From Laceyella sediminis (GTDB lineage: Bacteria; Bacillota; Bacilli; Thermoactinomycetales; Thermoactinomycetaceae), in NCBI RefSeq assembly GCF_003003125.1, contig NZ_PVTZ01000004.1:186001-250000 (forward strand): a stretch of DNA of 64,000 bases, given 5' to 3'. The notes beneath the pieces were generated by a model, which worked only from the letters and a program-made list of their open reading frames with translations, was not told the origin of the DNA and searched no databases. Made by a program: the position numbers and the translations under genes. Positions 25,509 to 34,739 of the stretch are shown in pieces. Position 1 is the stretch's first letter. Every line of letters begins with the position of its first letter.

Positions 25509-26602
25509 CACTTCACAACGGAGATATAAATATCTTTTGCGCTTGAATATTTATTGATAACAACAGGAAATCCGTTGATATTTACAGAAACATTTTTAGG
25601 TTCTAACAATTTGAGCCAGACCCCAGTCGAAAATGACTGGGTGAATACTTTTTTATCCTCAGTAACCTCGCCTTGGACAAACGGCTTGTCTATCTCTTGT
25701 TTCCTCACTTCGAATGCGCTACCCGACTCTCTCAACCAACTGATTTTCAACTCCAACTCATGCGCATTGATCAGTTCATATCGGTCCGGACCCTCAGGCG
25801 AGGTGGAGAGAACGGACAAACGCGGTTTGCCCAACGGCTTGTCCGCTTCTTTCACCTGATTTTGCTTCACTGTAAGAGGGGCTTCCTTCGATTTTAATTG
25901 CGCTGCGTTTTCTGCCCGGTACCACATAAACGCGATGGTAGCGAGCACCAGCAACACCGCGCCCACGATCAACATAATTGTGTACACCTTGCCGAATACG
26001 GAGCCTTGCTTCTTTTTTTCCCGCCTCGCATCTCTTCTACGCGGTTGTAGGGGCGGGCTTGCTTGCCTGCGCGGCCCTGCTGCCGGCTCAGGCGGAGAAG
26101 GAGTGATTCCCAGTTCTTCCGGATCCGGCACATCCGCCGGCATCTGAGGACGCCGCGGCTTGCCCTTGGCCGTGCGCGCCAACGTCGGTTGCTCTACGAG
26201 TTCCGCCGATTCTTCTGTCATTTGGCGCAAGGACTTCGCTTGCTCCATTCGGTTCGGGTGGACAGACTGTGTCGGAGTCATCCGGGTGTTGGCTTGTCTC
26301 AGCTGTTGCCCTCCCGCCACTGGTTGTTGTGGCAACCGCTGGTTCACCGACCTCGCACCAGTCGGTGGTTGGGGCCCTGGCTGGTAAAGTTGCAACAATT
26401 GTTGTGGATTTTCGCCTACGGCCAAGGCATAAGCACGCACATACGCGCGCACATACGCCGGACTGGGAAATTGACTGAAATCCCCCTGCTCCAAAGCAAT
26501 CAGATATTTTTTCTGGATTCGTGTGGTCGCTTCTACATCTTCAAGCGAAAGCCTCAATAATTCACGCGCTTGTCGTAACCGGTAACCTATTTCATTAGAC
26601 AA
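25508..26602 (-). CDS. RodZ-like HTH membrane protein (paralogue 3)
   Basis: The product has 364 residues and a TTG start with GGGAGGG six bases upstream. HTH_25 domain at residues 3-72 (ARELLRLSLEDVEATTRIQ, FPSPAYVRAYVRAYAL). A Pro/Gln/Arg-rich linker (~75-200) precedes a basic stretch (RRRDARREKKKQG), a transmembrane helix near 206-228 and a DUF4115-like outer domain (ELINAHELELKISWL, KNVSVNINGFPV). It lies 26 bases after paralogue 4 and is followed by a terminator, so these two are co-transcribed. Confidence 0.82.
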   Translation of the reverse strand: MSNEIGYRLRQARELLRLSLEDVEATTRIQKKYLIALEQGDFSQFPSPAYVRAYVRAYALAVGENPQQLLQLYQPGPQPPTGARSVNQRLPQQPVAGGQQLRQANTRMTPTQSVHPNRMEQAKSLRQMTEESAELVEQPTLARTAKGKPRRPQMPADVPDPEELGITPSPPEPAAGPRRQASPPLQPRRRDARREKKKQGSVFGKVYTIMLIVGAVLLVLATIAFMWYRAENAAQLKSKEAPLTVKQNQVKEADKPLGKPRLSVLSTSPEGPDRYELINAHELELKISWLRESGSAFEVRKQEIDKPFVQGEVTEDKKVFTQSFSTGVWLKLLEPKNVSVNINGFPVVINKYSSAKDIYISVVK

Positions 26603-26628
26603 GCTGATCCCTCCCGCCAACTACTTCA

Positions 26629-27846
26629 TCATTTCTTCAATTGCACGCGGTAACTTTTCTCCGTATCTTGAGCCGAGGTGTTGATAGTCTGCCCATTCGC
26701 TGTCACTTCCACATTGGATGGGGTACCCAAGCGGAACCAAACCTGATTTTGGTTACCGATCTCCAAGGTTTTCTCTTCGCCGACTTTCAAGGTAAATTCT
26801 TGCGGGGTGTCTTTGGCCGTCGGGGCAAAGCTGACGGTCGATTCGCCGTCCCTGCCTTTCAATTTCACTTCCAGCTTATTAGCGTTTCGCACATAATACA
26901 ATTGCCCTTCCAATGGATTATCGGACGTCCCACCTTCTTCCAGGTAGACAGTGTTTTGCCCATCCGCACGCACGCTATGGTCAACGGAATCGGCCACATT
27001 CTTGTCCACATTTCCGCCGGCTGTATCGCTTTCCGGCTGGAACACGGTAAAATACAACGTTCCGCCCACCAGTAACAACGCTCCAATGGCAACGGGCAAA
27101 ACCCATGTGAGGGGCTTTTTGTCTTTCCGGCCTTCACTCTTGCTCTCCAAAGCGATCCGGCGCGGCGCCAACGGTTGATGTTGCATGGTTTGCTGCAAGT
27201 TCGGCAAATTCGAACGCAGAGTTTGTGTCATTTCAAGCGATGGTGTTGGTTGTTGTGGCTGTGATGGTGGCAATGGTGTGGGCGGCTGTGCCTGAGGCGT
27301 CATAGATTGTAGTTGCGGTGGTGTCATCGCCCTCGGCGGCATGGACTGTGCGGCCCTTGGTTGCATCGGAGTCTGTTGTACATGCCCTCCTTGTTGCATG
27401 GAAACCGGCATCACAGTGCGAGTCGTTTGTTGATCTTGCGGTTTTGTCTTTTTGTTGAGCAAAGATTGCGGCTGTGTTTGGCGCAATGGTTGTCCTTGTG
27501 GCAAAGCAAACGAATCTTGCTTTGCTTCAACCGGTTTGATATTGTTGGGTCCGAAAGTAGCACGCGGTTGTGGAGCCGGCTGCACTGTCGGTTGTGCTGG
27601 TTCTTCCGTTTTCCCCAGCACCGTTTTCTCAAAGTAATCCAATAAAGGCCGCGCGTCTAAGCCCAAGCATTTCGCATATGTGCGCAAAAACGCTTTGGCA
27701 TAAAACGGACTTGGCAATTGGTCGAAGCGATCATTTTCCAACGCATTCAAATATTCTGTATGAATGTTCGTAGAACTGTTCATTTGCTCGAGCGTGTATC
27801 CCTGCCGCTCTCGCGCCTGACGCAAATAAGCTCCAATCCCGGCCAT
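26629..27846 (-). CDS. RodZ-like HTH membrane protein (paralogue 4), Gln/Pro-rich linker
   Basis: The product has 405 residues; the ATG at 27846 has GGAGGGGG upstream. HTH_25 domain at residues 2-70 (GIGAYLRQARERQGYTLEQ, LPSPFYAKAFLRTYAKCLG). A linker of about 150 residues is dominated by Gln, Pro, Met and Thr. The membrane helix is near 247-269, and an outer domain of ~130 residues ends SNVEVTANGQTIN. It follows ymfK by 21 bases and is probably transcribed from the ymfK promoter. Its domain order equals that of the other three copies; the linker has diverged fully. Confidence 0.82.
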   Translation of the reverse strand: MAGIGAYLRQARERQGYTLEQMNSSTNIHTEYLNALENDRFDQLPSPFYAKAFLRTYAKCLGLDARPLLDYFEKTVLGKTEEPAQPTVQPAPQPRATFGPNNIKPVEAKQDSFALPQGQPLRQTQPQSLLNKKTKPQDQQTTRTVMPVSMQQGGHVQQTPMQPRAAQSMPPRAMTPPQLQSMTPQAQPPTPLPPSQPQQPTPSLEMTQTLRSNLPNLQQTMQHQPLAPRRIALESKSEGRKDKKPLTWVLPVAIGALLLVGGTLYFTVFQPESDTAGGNVDKNVADSVDHSVRADGQNTVYLEEGGTSDNPLEGQLYYVRNANKLEVKLKGRDGESTVSFAPTAKDTPQEFTLKVGEEKTLEIGNQNQVWFRLGTPSNVEVTANGQTINTSAQDTEKSYRVQLKK

Positions 27847-27867
27847 GTTTCCCCCTCCAAACGTTTG

Positions 27868-28632
27868 TTAAAATCCATCGAATTCTGGTTCCACCACTTC
27901 GTACGTAATCTGTTCATCAGGATGATTTCTCAATTCAATGATCGTGTCAAAGTCATCGAGCGTGTATTCCGTCTCTTTGACAAAAATATCTGGATGCTCA
28001 ATCACTTTGGTTGCTTGCATCCGCAAAATGTCCCTGACCAATTGGTCATGTCGTTCGGTGGCTCTGCGCGTAGACACAATGCCATCGATGATGTACACAT
28101 GGTTCTCAGACAATTCATCGTGAGCCAACTGACTTCGAACTGTCTGCTTCAACAAGGTGGATGAAACAAATGTCCACCGTTTATTTGCGCAGACACTGGA
28201 AGCCACGATCGACTCCGTTTTCCCCACGCGTGGCATACCTCGCACCCCAACCAGCTGGTGCCCTTCTTTTTTAAACAGCTCTGCCATAAAATCAACAAGC
28301 AAGCCCAATTCGTCCCTAGTAAAACGGTAGGTTCGCTTGTCTTCAATGCACCGATCCAAATACCGCCCATGCCGTATGGCCATCCTATCCACCAATTTCG
28401 GCGGGCGCAACGCGGTGATCGTGATATTGTCAACACCGAGGAGGATCTGTTTCAATGCTTCAATTTTTTGTTGTTCCTCTGTTCGCAAAAGCATTCCTCG
28501 GCGGCTGTTTTCCACACCGTTAATTGTCACAATGTTTATGGAAAGCATACCCAGCAAAGAGGCGAGATCCCCTAGTAGCCCCGGTCGGTTTTTATGAATT
28601 TGATATTCCAAATACCATTCCTGAGAACTCAT
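27868..28632 (-). CDS. ymfK: YmfK-like DUF3388 protein
   Basis: The product has 254 residues, starting MSSQEWYLEYQIHKNRPGLLG with GGAGGGG upstream. The first ~75 residues look like an ACT-type regulatory domain (RPGLLGDLASLLGMLSINIV, a typical ACT start). The middle carries a P-loop-like GVRGMPRVGKTES, and a later segment reads HVYIIDGIVST. The family (DUF3388, B. subtilis YmfK) is conserved in this locus, but its biochemical function is unknown. It leads the transcript that continues into two RodZ-like genes. Confidence 0.85.
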   Translation of the reverse strand: MSSQEWYLEYQIHKNRPGLLGDLASLLGMLSINIVTINGVENSRRGMLLRTEEQQKIEALKQILLGVDNITITALRPPKLVDRMAIRHGRYLDRCIEDKRTYRFTRDELGLLVDFMAELFKKEGHQLVGVRGMPRVGKTESIVASSVCANKRWTFVSSTLLKQTVRSQLAHDELSENHVYIIDGIVSTRRATERHDQLVRDILRMQATKVIEHPDIFVKETEYTLDDFDTIIELRNHPDEQITYEVVEPEFDGF

Positions 28633-28691
28633 TCCAAAACACCCCTCCACTCCTTCACCGCTTGCCTTTAGAAGGGATTCATATGACTTTT

Positions 28692-28700
28692 AGTATAGCA
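28692..28700 (-). promoter_or_regulatory. extended -10 element before ymfK
   Basis: The minus strand reads TGCTATACT, an extended -10 (TGnTATAAT-like), about 60 bases upstream of ymfK. No good -35 is seen at 17 bases, as is usual for extended -10 promoters. Confidence 0.45.
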
Positions 28701-28751
28701 TAATCCAAATTGAAGGAGGTAGTTTTAAAAATAAACAAATTATGTAGTTAT

Positions 28752-28790
28752 AAAAATAAAACACCTGATATCTACAGGTGTTTTATTTTT
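28752..28790 (-). terminator. terminator of the ymfF-H-I-J unit
   Basis: A 15-bp stem (AAAATAAAACACCTG / CAGGTGTTTTATTTT) with a 7-base loop directly after the ymfJ stop codon; T residues follow on the minus strand. Confidence 0.8.
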
Positions 28791-28806
28791 ATATACGATG
28801 CACTAA

Positions 28807-29058
28807 TCACTTATTTGAATCAACTAATTTTACCATCAAATTCGCCATGGTGCGTTGCTCATCTTCACTAGCCACACTCCACAAATCGGCTAACAGCCGC
28901 TCTTGCTCGTTTTGCGGGTCAACGTCTTTTGCCAAGTAGTCACCAATTTGGTAGGCCAATTCGGAAATCGTTTCGCGATCCATCCCCAGCTTCTCCGCTT
29001 GATGCACGCGATTTGACAAAAACTCTTTCCACTGATCAAAATTTTCCAAGATGGTCAT
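28807..29058 (-). CDS. ymfJ: YmfJ-like DUF3243 protein
   Basis: The product has 83 residues; MTILENFDQWKEFLSNRVHQA begins at 29058 with AGGAGGG upstream. It is an all-helical small protein of the DUF3243 family (YmfJ of B. subtilis), conserved in this locus and of unknown function. It is preceded by the SDR gene and followed by a strong terminator. Confidence 0.88.
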   Translation of the reverse strand: MTILENFDQWKEFLSNRVHQAEKLGMDRETISELAYQIGDYLAKDVDPQNEQERLLADLWSVASEDEQRTMANLMVKLVDSNK

Positions 29059-29132
29059 GCTTTTCCCTCCTATACCACTCAGCGATTTTATCGCTCTAAG
29101 AGTAATATGGGACAAAAACATTTTTTTTATGC

Positions 29133-29885
29133 TTATGTGTACCAACCGCCATTGACCGCAAGTACTTGGCCAGTCACATATCCCGCGTCGCCAGAACACA
29201 GGTATTTCACCGCATGGGCCACCTCGTCCGGCGCCCCCAATCTGCCCATCGGGATATCATCAGCCAACGCCTCCTGTTCGTCACGGGTTAGTTGCCCATC
29301 CAACAACTTCGTGTGAATGGCGCCAGGAGCCACTGCGTTGACTGTGATTCCCGAACGCGCCAATTCTTTAGCGAGGGCTTTCACCATGCCGATCTGCGCT
29401 CCCTTGGCGGCAGAATAAAGCACTTCCAGCGCGCCACCCGTCTGGCCCCATATGGATGAGACCGCCACGATCCGCCCGTGTTTGCGGCTTAACATGCTCG
29501 TCAACACGACTTGCGCCAAGTGAAAAAACCCCCGCACATGTACATCCATGACGTCATCAAACTCACTCTCCGAATGATCCTGAAAAAAACCGACCATGCC
29601 CTGTCCAGCAGCATGGATAAGAACCGTCGGCGCTCCCAATTGGGAGACAATCGCTTGATGTGCCTGGTCTACCGACTCTCTTCTTGCCACGTCGTGCCGC
29701 ACCGCAAAAGCCGGCCTGCCGTATGTTCGGCAACGCTCAACAACACGTTGTGCTTCAGCCTCGGAATTCAGATATCCGACCGCCACCGCGGCCCCTGCCT
29801 CTGCCAATGCTTCTGCGACAGCCGCGCCGATCCCTCCGCTCGCTCCGGTAACCCACGCGACTTCCCCTGCCAACTTCGCTTCCAT
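29133..29885 (-). CDS. ymfI: short-chain dehydrogenase/reductase (YmfI, FabG-like)
   Basis: The product has 250 residues; MEAKLAGEVAWVTGASGGIGA begins at 29885 after a GGGGGATGG site. The cofactor motif TGASGGIG, NNAG-equivalent IHAAGQG, catalytic Ser in VAVSSIWG, and YSAAKGAQ (Tyr-x3-Lys) are intact. The C-terminus VTGQVLAVNGGWYT is the usual end of FabG-like SDRs. The substrate is unknown; the YmfI position between the M16 pair and DUF3243 is conserved. Confidence 0.9.
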   Translation of the reverse strand: MEAKLAGEVAWVTGASGGIGAAVAEALAEAGAAVAVGYLNSEAEAQRVVERCRTYGRPAFAVRHDVARRESVDQAHQAIVSQLGAPTVLIHAAGQGMVGFFQDHSESEFDDVMDVHVRGFFHLAQVVLTSMLSRKHGRIVAVSSIWGQTGGALEVLYSAAKGAQIGMVKALAKELARSGITVNAVAPGAIHTKLLDGQLTRDEQEALADDIPMGRLGAPDEVAHAVKYLCSGDAGYVTGQVLAVNGGWYT

Positions 29886-29938
29886 CCGTCCATCCCCCCA
29901 TTTAAAAAGGCGCCCTTTTTCAAGGACGCATACATTTA

Positions 29939-31231
29939 TTATCCCAATGGCCGCACTAGCGACACAGCAAAACGCGACCAATCGATATGTTCTTTCATTC
30001 GCTCGTTCACGTCAGCCAGTGTTAACTCCTCCAACATCGGAATGATGCGGAACAAGTCTACCCCTTTGAATTGGTAACTGGTGAATTGGTTAGCAATCCA
30101 CTCAGGGGAATTGAGATACCGCAAATTGCTACCGATTTTTTTCTTGCGAATCCGGTCAAAGGTATCCTGCGAAATGCCTTGGTCAATCTTCTTCGGCAAT
30201 TCTTCCCGTATCCGCTCCAGCAACCGATCAGGATTAGGTGTATCCCCTCCCATCATCGAAAAGCCAAATCCGCTTTCCAATGAGTAGTCAAAACCGAAGT
30301 TATCGTCGATCAAACCTTCGTCATATAGGGATTGATACAATTCAGTCGCCGGGCCGACCAAGGCCTCCAGCACGATTTGGGTCGCCAATTCTTGTTTCAA
30401 TGCGGCTTCCCCTTCCACTTGTGTCCAAGCTTTGCCCTCTTTGAAACCAAATAGGCACTTGGAAATACCCACACTCAATTTCATTTCGTTCAGCGGCTGG
30501 GCCACCTCGTCCGGCTCTTCGTCAAAGAAACGGACGATCTCCGCTTGTTGCTCAAACTTTTTAGCGGCTTGGTTTTCCCTGATCAAGGTCATGGTGCGCT
30601 CCGGGTCCACCGCACCGACGACAAATAACAGCATGTTGCTTGGATGGTAAAACGTCTCGTAACAGGTGTACAGCAACTCTTTGTTGATTTGTGCAATGGA
30701 CTCAACTGTGCCGGCGATGTCGATTTTCACGGGATGTTTTTGGTACATCGCCTCGATCAGACCAAAGTAGGAGCGCCAATCTGGATTGTCATCATACATA
30801 CGGATTTCCTGACCGATGATTCCTTTTTCTTTCTCCACATTTTCATCCGTGAAATGGGGCGATTGCACAAAATCGAGCAGAGTGGTCAAGTTTTTGTCCA
30901 CATGGTCGGTGCAAGAAAAGAGATACGCTGTTCTAGTAAAGCTGGTAAAGGCATTGGCTGAAGCGCCCTGGCGTGAAAACTCTTGGAAAACATCTTCACC
31001 GGAAGGCTGTTCAAACATCTTGTGCTCCAAAAAGTGGGCGATCCCGTCGGGTACGGAGATTTTCTCCTTGCCGGGCACTTGAAAGGTGTTGTCAACTGAA
31101 CCGTATTTCGTCGTGAAAGTGGCGTACGTCTTGCTGAACCCTTGCTTCGGCAAGATGTACACATGCAATCCATTGGGTAGCTTTTCATAAAACAGGGTTT
31201 CTTGGATTTGGGCGAATTCAATTTTTTGCAT
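29939..31231 (-). CDS. ymfH: M16-family peptidase, catalytic member of a pair (YmfH)
   Basis: The product has 430 residues; the ATG at 31231 is chosen for its spacing from AGGAGGGG. The zinc motif HxxEH is intact as HFLEHKMF near residue 69, with the downstream Glu in EKGIIGQEIRM. This is the active half of the two-chain M16 peptidases: the active and inactive chains are encoded side by side. The inactive partner is ymfF, ending 14 bases upstream. Substrates of YmfF/YmfH-type peptidases are not established by sequence. Confidence 0.9.
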   Translation of the reverse strand: MQKIEFAQIQETLFYEKLPNGLHVYILPKQGFSKTYATFTTKYGSVDNTFQVPGKEKISVPDGIAHFLEHKMFEQPSGEDVFQEFSRQGASANAFTSFTRTAYLFSCTDHVDKNLTTLLDFVQSPHFTDENVEKEKGIIGQEIRMYDDNPDWRSYFGLIEAMYQKHPVKIDIAGTVESIAQINKELLYTCYETFYHPSNMLLFVVGAVDPERTMTLIRENQAAKKFEQQAEIVRFFDEEPDEVAQPLNEMKLSVGISKCLFGFKEGKAWTQVEGEAALKQELATQIVLEALVGPATELYQSLYDEGLIDDNFGFDYSLESGFGFSMMGGDTPNPDRLLERIREELPKKIDQGISQDTFDRIRKKKIGSNLRYLNSPEWIANQFTSYQFKGVDLFRIIPMLEELTLADVNERMKEHIDWSRFAVSLVRPLG

Positions 31232-31244
31232 CAGCATTCCCCTC

Positions 31245-32516
31245 CTAGTCACGCAGGAAATAAATCGTATCCAATTGCACCTTTTGCGCCACCCGCACGA
31301 CATCTTCTATGCTGACGCGCTGAATGGCTTGCAGCATCTGCTCCAGCGTTCTTTCTTGCCCAGCTAACACCGATTGGTGATGGAAATGGATCAGCTCGTA
31401 AGAGCGGTCTTGCTGTTCCTTGTAGGCATTGGTCAATGTCGCTTTGGTTTGTTCCAATTCTTGTTGGTCGATCCGTCCCTGACGCATAGCTTCCAATTGT
31501 TCTTTGATGATGTCGACCGCTCGTTGGAAATTGCCGATTTCGATGCCGGATTGGATCATCAGTAAGCCCTTGAGGCTTTCCAGTCGGGAAGAGCAGTAGT
31601 ACGCCAGGCTAGCCTTTTCACGCACATTGCGGAAAAGCTTAGAGTGCGGGAACCCACCCAAAATCCCGTTGTAGACAACCAGTGCTGGATAGTCGTTCGA
31701 AGTGATCTCCGTTTGTGTACGGCAACCGATGTTTAATTTGCCTTGTTTGACATTGAGCCGATCGACAACCACCTTTTCTTCCTTCACTTCGCGGACGACG
31801 GGGGCGAGTGTATATGTCTTGCGTTGCCCAGTTGCCTGCGAGGCCAATCGGTCACGCAACAGTTCGACAACCTGTTCCGTCGAAACATTGCCCACGCAGT
31901 ACAGGTCGATGGGGCAGGTGCGAATCACATCCTGATAATATGTATAAAGTTCGGTCGCCCCCAATTGCTCCAAATCAGCTAACCGTCCGTGATTAAACAA
32001 GGCGTAGGGTTCGCCTTTGCACATCTCTTCTACCATCCGCTGAGCGGCATAGCGGATTTTGTCGTCTTGCAGGCTTTCGATTTTTTGCTTGAGGTTCTTC
32101 TTTTCAGCCTCCACATAAGAAGCTTTGAACCCATTTCCTTCGGTTGCCGGGGCAAACAAAACTTCGGTGAAAAAGGACAGCCCTTCTTCCAAAAGCGCCG
32201 GCTTGTCCTGCAAATACCGCTCATTGGCGATTTCCAGACCAAATTCCATTAGGTGGCGTTCCCCGCGTTTGGACACGTCGCCAAACAGGATGGCTCCATA
32301 CAGGTCATCCAGCTTTCTTTTCAATTCGATCGTGGTGGGGGTCGATTGTGTACCCCGTTGCAACACCGCAGGCAACAGCGCGGTTTTGGTTACGGTTTCC
32401 GGCTTAAGTTCTTGTCCGATATAAGCTACAAACGTGGTCGTTTTAAACTTGGTGCTTGGTAAGACATGCACTTGGATATTCCCAATCGAAACGGTTTCAA
32501 AATGGTTATTGGCCAC
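31245..32516 (-). CDS. ymfF: M16-family peptidase-like protein lacking the zinc site (YmfF)
   Basis: The product has 423 residues and M16 fold features throughout (LGGFPHSKLFRNVREKASLAYY is the substrate-binding R/Y-type segment). At the position of HxxEH the sequence reads LLPAVLQRGTQ, so no zinc can be bound. Such chains pair with an active M16 subunit to close the chamber. The active partner, ymfH, follows 14 bases later. It is the first gene of the ymfF-H-I-J unit. Confidence 0.9.
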   Translation of the reverse strand: MANNHFETVSIGNIQVHVLPSTKFKTTTFVAYIGQELKPETVTKTALLPAVLQRGTQSTPTTIELKRKLDDLYGAILFGDVSKRGERHLMEFGLEIANERYLQDKPALLEEGLSFFTEVLFAPATEGNGFKASYVEAEKKNLKQKIESLQDDKIRYAAQRMVEEMCKGEPYALFNHGRLADLEQLGATELYTYYQDVIRTCPIDLYCVGNVSTEQVVELLRDRLASQATGQRKTYTLAPVVREVKEEKVVVDRLNVKQGKLNIGCRTQTEITSNDYPALVVYNGILGGFPHSKLFRNVREKASLAYYCSSRLESLKGLLMIQSGIEIGNFQRAVDIIKEQLEAMRQGRIDQQELEQTKATLTNAYKEQQDRSYELIHFHHQSVLAGQERTLEQMLQAIQRVSIEDVVRVAQKVQLDTIYFLRD

Positions 32517-32617
32517 GTTGACACCTCTCCTTTAATGTGCCGATGTATTAACATTATAGACTAATTCCAACTGAATGGAAACGATAACCACTTTTTCGGA
32601 TGAATTCCCTTTTCGAA

Positions 32618-32664
32618 AAAGCGCTACCGCCCAACGGCTCGTTCACAGCAGTCGGGCGGCGCCG
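32618..32664 (-). terminator. terminator between the second BMP lipoprotein gene and ymfF
   Basis: A GC-rich stem (CGCCGCCC / GGGCGG plus GCGC extension) with a loop of about 20 bases is followed on the minus strand by GCTTTTTC. It ends transcription of the lipoprotein gene at 32667. Confidence 0.6.
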
Positions 32665-32666
32665 TT

Positions 32667-33704
32667 TTAACTCTGCATGAATTGTTTCAGATCAGCTTCT
32701 GTTGCAGGAACAATCAGTTCTTTATTGACCACTCTTTGTTTGAATTCATCCACCCGTTTGAGCACGTCAGGCTTGACATGTTTGGTAGTGGTTGAGGCAT
32801 AGTCCACCCCGTTTTCTTTTAAGCCGAATTGCAACAATTTGCCTGCTTTGTGCTTCTTCTGTTGCTGGGCTTTCATCACGTTGAAAACAGCCACATCCAC
32901 TCTCTTAACCATCGAGCTCAAAGTGTGATCTGGAGCCAAGCGACTCTGATCCATGTCCACTCCGATAGCCCAATATTTTCCTTTTTCCCGTGTCTTTACT
33001 TCGTCAAACAATCCTTTTCCAACACCGCCAGCCGCATGATAAATGATATCAGCTCCACCATCGTACATCGCTTTGGCCAGCGACCGCCCTTTGGTGGCAT
33101 CATTAAAGCTCTCAGCGTACGCTACTTGCACTTTCACTTTGGGGTTTGCCGCATGAACACCGGCTCGATACCCCACTTCAAACTTTTTGATGAGGGGGGA
33201 GCTAATCCCGCCAATGAAGCCAACCTTTCCCGTCTTGGTGCTCAAAGCGGCAATCATCCCCATCAAAAATGAGCCTTCTTCTTCCTTGAAGGTGACAGCG
33301 GTAACATTTTTGGGAATCTTGCCGCCCATATCGCTGTCCACGATCCCAAACTGAGCATTTGGAAATTGATTTGCCACATCAGCAATGGCTTTTTCAATCT
33401 TAAAACCGACACCCCATATCATGTCACGGTTTTCCCTGGCAAATTTGGTCAAGTTGGGCACATAATCCTCATCCCGCTTTGACTCAAGTGCCTTGATATC
33501 TATTCCTAATTCCTTTTGTGCCCGTTTCAAGCCGGCGTAAGTGATTTGGTTGAATGATTCATCGTTCAAACCGCCCGTGTCAGTCACCATCCCGGCGGAG
33601 AAATCGCCTTTCGCCTTTTGGTTGACGTTTCCGCCGCCTGCACACGCAGACAGCAAGAATACACAGCAAGCCAGTAGCAACGAAGCCCAACTCATCCGTT
33701 TCAT
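32667..33704 (-). CDS. BMP-family nucleoside-binding lipoprotein (second copy)
   Basis: The product has 345 residues; MKRMSWASLLLACCVFLLSAC begins at 33704 with AGGAGG upstream. The lipobox LSAC directs lipidation of the Cys. The body reads GMVTDTGGLNDESFNQITYAG, the hallmark of the PnrA/BMP nucleoside-binding family, and ends in GVGKGLFDEV and WAIGVDMDQS. It is closely similar over its whole length to the lipoprotein at 37636, which starts the same transporter cluster. It lies behind a terminator after the permease genes, so it is expressed separately and presumably supplies the same transporter with another specificity. Confidence 0.88.
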   Translation of the reverse strand: MKRMSWASLLLACCVFLLSACAGGGNVNQKAKGDFSAGMVTDTGGLNDESFNQITYAGLKRAQKELGIDIKALESKRDEDYVPNLTKFARENRDMIWGVGFKIEKAIADVANQFPNAQFGIVDSDMGGKIPKNVTAVTFKEEEGSFLMGMIAALSTKTGKVGFIGGISSPLIKKFEVGYRAGVHAANPKVKVQVAYAESFNDATKGRSLAKAMYDGGADIIYHAAGGVGKGLFDEVKTREKGKYWAIGVDMDQSRLAPDHTLSSMVKRVDVAVFNVMKAQQQKKHKAGKLLQFGLKENGVDYASTTTKHVKPDVLKRVDEFKQRVVNKELIVPATEADLKQFMQS

Positions 33705-33765
33705 GATAATCCTCCTTTGTTTTGATCTGGATGAACTTAGTATGAACCTGAGCAAATAAAAAAAA

Positions 33766-33799
33766 CCTCAGCCAATGAATTGGCTAAGGTCTTTTGATG
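33766..33799 (-). terminator. terminator of the nucleoside transporter operon
   Basis: CCTCAGCCAAT / ATTGGCTAAGG (one mismatch pair) with a 2-base loop, followed on the minus strand by eight T residues, directly after the last permease gene. Confidence 0.75.
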
Positions 33800-33803
33800 A
33801 GGA

Positions 33804-34739
33804 TTAACGGCTTCCTTTTTCGTATGGTTTCCCAACTGCTGCAGGCGCTTCCGCCCGGCCTACGAAGCCAGCCAACGCCAGGATGGTCAACACATAAGGC
33901 AACATGCTCAGCACTTCACTGGGCACGTATTTCGTTACATTGAACAGCTGGCCTGTCAGGGTCAAAGCTACGGCAAAACCGAAGAACGTTGCCGCCCCCA
34001 GTACCCCAAACGGACGCCACTTCCCGAAAATCAGCGCGGCCAAAGCGATAAACCCTTGACCCGCCACTGTGCCTTGGTTGAACTCACTACCGATGGCAAT
34101 CGACAATCCAGCTCCCCCTAATGCGGCCAGCGCGCCACTGATCAATACGGCAACATAGCGCATTTTCACCACGGATACACCCGCTGTCTCCGCCGCATGC
34201 GGATGTTCGCCCACCGCGCGCAACCGCATGCCGAAGGTGGTACGAGTAAGCAGATAGTAACTGATCAGTACCACCAAAATCGCGATATACGTGGTCGGCA
34301 ACGCTTTAAACAGAGAGGGGCCGATCACAGGAATATCGCTCAGAAACGGAATCGCGATGGCATTTAACTTGTTTTCCACCACCGGGGTTTGCCCCGCGCC
34401 ATCATACAAGTGCTTAACCAAATAAACGGATAACCCTAAAGCCAAAAAGTTGATCGCCACACCGCTGACCACTTGATCCGCTTTGAATGTAATGGAGGCA
34501 ACAGCGTGCGGCAATGCGAGCAACACCCCTGCAAGAACTGCAAACAGCAGGCCCAGCCATGGACTACCGGTTGTTAGAGTGGAAACGACCGCGGTAAACG
34601 CACCAATGGTCATCAATCCCTCCAACCCGATATTGACGACACCGGACCGCTCAGAATACAGGCCACCCATCCCGGCCAAAATCAACGGGGTGGCATAAAT
34701 GACAGTTGTTGATAATATGTTGGTCAACGTATCAAGCAC
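33804..34739 (-). CDS. nupQ: nucleoside ABC transporter permease (NupQ-like)
   Basis: The product has 311 residues with about eight to nine hydrophobic helices and the BPD_transp_2 core (GMGGLYSERSGVVNIGLEGLM and VGEHPHAAETAGVSVVKMRY). It is the second of two permeases and overlaps its partner by eight bases. The order lipoprotein-ATPase-permease-permease equals nupNOPQ (yufNOPQ) of Bacillus, a guanosine/nucleoside importer. Substrate by family only. Confidence 0.88.
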   Translation of the reverse strand: MLDTLTNILSTTVIYATPLILAGMGGLYSERSGVVNIGLEGLMTIGAFTAVVSTLTTGSPWLGLLFAVLAGVLLALPHAVASITFKADQVVSGVAINFLALGLSVYLVKHLYDGAGQTPVVENKLNAIAIPFLSDIPVIGPSLFKALPTTYIAILVVLISYYLLTRTTFGMRLRAVGEHPHAAETAGVSVVKMRYVAVLISGALAALGGAGLSIAIGSEFNQGTVAGQGFIALAALIFGKWRPFGVLGAATFFGFAVALTLTGQLFNVTKYVPSEVLSMLPYVLTILALAGFVGRAEAPAAVGKPYEKGSR

